A DNA stretch of 7,997 nucleotides from Lachnospiraceae bacterium (GTDB lineage: Bacteria; Bacillota_A; Clostridia; Lachnospirales; Lachnospiraceae), in contig JAGCAV010000094.1 in the NCBI GenBank assembly GCA_017652545.1, positions 1 to 7,997 of the forward strand, in the 5' to 3' direction. The translations under genes were made by a program, and so were the position numbers. Positions 6,620-7,997 of this stretch are shown one piece after another (position 1 is the first letter of the stretch; each line of letters starts with the position of its first letter). The notes beneath the pieces are model-generated. The model made no database searches, was not told where the DNA came from, and was given only the letters and a program-made list of their open reading frames with translations.

Positions 6620-6665
6620 GCGGGTATGGGCGAGGCCTGTGTGCCTGCCCGTACCCGCATTTTTT
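6620..6665 (+). terminator. Intrinsic terminator-like hairpin between dctP and dctQ, likely attenuator
   Basis: GCGGGTATGGGC (6620-6631) pairs with GCCCGTACCCGC (6647-6658) over 12 bp with one G-U pair. AGGC/GCCT can extend the stem inward, and a run of six T follows at 6660-6665. It begins 34 bases after the dctP stop and ends just before the dctQ ribosome binding site at 6670-6674. In operons for binding-protein-dependent transporters such a structure usually lets the receptor be made in excess over the membrane subunits, by partial termination or by protecting the upstream mRNA from decay. With no gene boundary requiring full termination, partial readthrough into dctQM is the likely behaviour. 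Confidence 0.85.
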
Positions 6666-6681
6666 CTCTGAGGATAATGGT

Positions 6682-7191
6682 ATGCGAAAATTTATGCACT
6701 TCCTGATTGACGGAATCCTTGCCACCCTGCTGAAGATTATCGGGACCTGCCTTCTGCTTGATATCCTTCTGCAGATCGCGGGGAGATATATTCATGTCAT
6801 CCATGCCACCTGGACAGATGAGGTCGCGCGTCTTCTGTTTGTCTGGTTTGCCATGCTGTCAACAGCGCTTGCTTATGCCAAGAACGCGCATCTGTCGATA
6901 GATGTGCTGTACAATAAGCTTCCCAAGAAGGCGCAGGTATTCCTGGATTATTTCTCTGTGATTGCCGTCATGGTCTCTTCATTTGTCCTGACCTGGGTCG
7001 GGATCAAGCTGCTTTCCATCGTAAAGATGCAGAAAGCGCCGATCCTGAAGATTTCCATGACATGGTTTTACCTGGCTGTACCGGTCGGGTTTGCTTTTGT
7101 CGTCCTGTTTACTGTGGTGCAGCTGCTGATTTCCATTAAGGAACGCAGAAATGTATCAGAGATCGTGATTGATGAGGAGGAACAGAAATGA
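6682..7191 (+). CDS. dctQ: TRAP transporter small membrane subunit, DctQ family
   Basis: A 169-residue integral membrane protein with four predicted helices, at about 13-33, 48-67, 88-108 and 126-150. Family marks are TWTDEVARLLFVWFAMLSTALAYAKNAHLSID at 43-74, with the conserved acidic pair before helix two and His70, and the QKAPILKISMTWFYLAVPVG stretch at 117-136. DctQ binds DctM to form the membrane complex that receives substrate from DctP and imports it with sodium. The ATG at 6682 has GAGGA at 6670-6674, seven bases away and only four bases after the T-run of the preceding hairpin, so folding of that hairpin could affect both transcription and access to this site. Its charged tail ends in DEEEQK, and the TGA overlaps the dctM start (ATGA). 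Confidence 0.93.
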   Translation: MRKFMHFLIDGILATLLKIIGTCLLLDILLQIAGRYIHVIHATWTDEVARLLFVWFAMLSTALAYAKNAHLSIDVLYNKLPKKAQVFLDYFSVIAVMVSSFVLTWVGIKLLSIVKMQKAPILKISMTWFYLAVPVGFAFVVLFTVVQLLISIKERRNVSEIVIDEEEQK

Positions 7192-7997
7192 GTAATGTCA
7201 TGATGCTTGCTGCGGTCACCTTTGCCGTTCTGATCATCCTCATGTTCATGAAGGTGCCGATCTCTTTTTCACTGGCCATTGCGACCATTATCGGTGTGCT
7301 GCTGACCGGAAAACTGCCGCTCATGATCGTCGCGCAGAGAATGTACAACAGCCTGGATTCCTTTACCCTGATCGCGATTCCGCTGTTCATGCTGACAGGT
7401 GAGATCATGGCTATGGGAGGTGTGACCCGTGATCTGCTGGCTGTCTCCAATGTGCTGGTCGGCTGGATCAAGGGCGGCCTTGCGTACGTGAATGTGGTCG
7501 CCAGCATGATCTTTGCCGGAATTACCGGTACGGCCTCTTCGGACTCGGCTTCGATCGGCGGCATTCTGGTCCCGACGATGATCAATGCCGGGTATGACAA
7601 AGAGTTTACCGTAGCCGTAACAGCCACATCTTCCACCATCGGTATTATGATACCGCCTTCCATTCCCATGGTCCTGTACGGCGTGAGTGCGGGCGTATCC
7701 ATCGGCGCGCTCTTTATGGCGGGAATGCTGCCCGGAATTCTGACCGGTGTTGCGCTGATCATCGTCAGTGCGGTCCTTTCCATTAAGCGCGGGTATCCCG
7801 CCGAGGAAAGGGTTTCCGTAAAACAGACCCTGATCACGCTGCTTAAGGGTATTCCAGCGCTGATGACGGTCGTGATCATCATCGGCGGCATTATTTCCGG
7901 CATATTTACGCCGACAGAGGCAGCCGGCATTGCCTGTGCCTACACGCTGCTGCTTGGCTTCTTCTATTACAGGGAGATCAAGCTGACGGATGTGCCG
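7188..7997 (+). CDS. dctM: TRAP transporter large membrane subunit, DctM family (partial, 3' end outside window)
   Basis: The frame opens at the ATG at 7188, which overlaps the dctQ TGA by 4 bp and has a strong AGGAGG at 7175-7180. It stays open to the right edge, giving 270 residues of a protein that is usually about 425. Family marks are MKVPISFSLA at 21-30, LIAIPLFMLTGEIMAMGGV at 61-79, GGLAYVNVVASMIFAGITGTASSD at 96-119, IPPSIPMVLYG at 155-165, and IFTPTEAAGIACAY at 239-252. This subunit forms the translocation path and couples uptake to a sodium gradient. Hydrophobic helices fill nearly the whole visible part. About 155 C-terminal residues lie outside the window. No frameshift or internal stop was found on translating the visible part. 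Confidence 0.94.
   Translation, partial: MSNVMMLAAVTFAVLIILMFMKVPISFSLAIATIIGVLLTGKLPLMIVAQRMYNSLDSFTLIAIPLFMLTGEIMAMGGVTRDLLAVSNVLVGWIKGGLAYVNVVASMIFAGITGTASSDSASIGGILVPTMINAGYDKEFTVAVTATSSTIGIMIPPSIPMVLYGVSAGVSIGALFMAGMLPGILTGVALIIVSAVLSIKRGYPAEERVSVKQTLITLLKGIPALMTVVIIIGGIISGIFTPTEAAGIACAYTLLLGFFYYREIKLTDVP

Noticed and set aside
7136..7930. 264-codon minus-strand open frame antisense to dctM
   Set aside because: The product is a low-complexity run of Pro, Ile, Met and Ser, typical of the reverse strand of a membrane protein gene. The plus strand encodes an unmistakable DctM.

Overview
The window looks like chromosomal DNA of a Gram-positive anaerobe of the Clostridia, most likely in or near the Lachnospiraceae. 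This rests on strong AGGAGG-type ribosome binding sites, compact operons with ATGA overlaps, a roughly balanced base composition, and protein families common in that group. The taxonomic call is an inference from style, because no rRNA or marker gene is present.

Layout. Positions 1-122 hold the 3' end of an unidentified plus-strand gene. It converges, with only 17 bp between stop codons, on a four-gene minus-strand operon (5220 down to 140). In transcription order this operon encodes a GntR-family regulator with an FCD ligand domain, a GldA-like ABC ATPase, a fused GldF/GldG-type ABC-2 permease, and a membrane-anchored DUF4340 protein. The genes are tightly packed: an 8-bp overlap, a 29-bp gap, then a 4-bp ATGA overlap. 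A 360-bp divergent control region (5221-5580) follows. To its right lies a plus-strand TRAP transporter operon: periplasmic-type solute receptor dctP, small membrane subunit dctQ, and large membrane subunit dctM, which runs off the right edge. A strong terminator-like hairpin sits between dctP and dctQ.

Control region. A near-consensus minus-strand promoter (TTGACG-17-TATAAT) drives the regulator/ABC operon. A perfect 17-bp palindrome with a GTA-A-TAC core lies just downstream of its expected start and is the best candidate operator for the GntR regulator. A separate plus-strand promoter (TTGATG-17-TATGAT) serves the TRAP operon.

How the genes may work together. FCD-type GntR regulators usually sense organic or sugar acids, and TRAP transporters take up such acids, so the regulator probably controls the divergent TRAP operon and its own transcription. 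The unusual element is that this acid-sensor-type regulator is translationally overlapped with a Gld-like ABC exporter module of unknown substrate. All gene families are known. I see no RNA genes, CRISPR array, insertion sequence or phage genes, and I do not claim a wholly new system. The points most worth a second look are the coupling of regulator, Gld-like exporter and TRAP importer, the operator, the inter-gene attenuator, and a solute receptor that lacks a lipoprotein cysteine.
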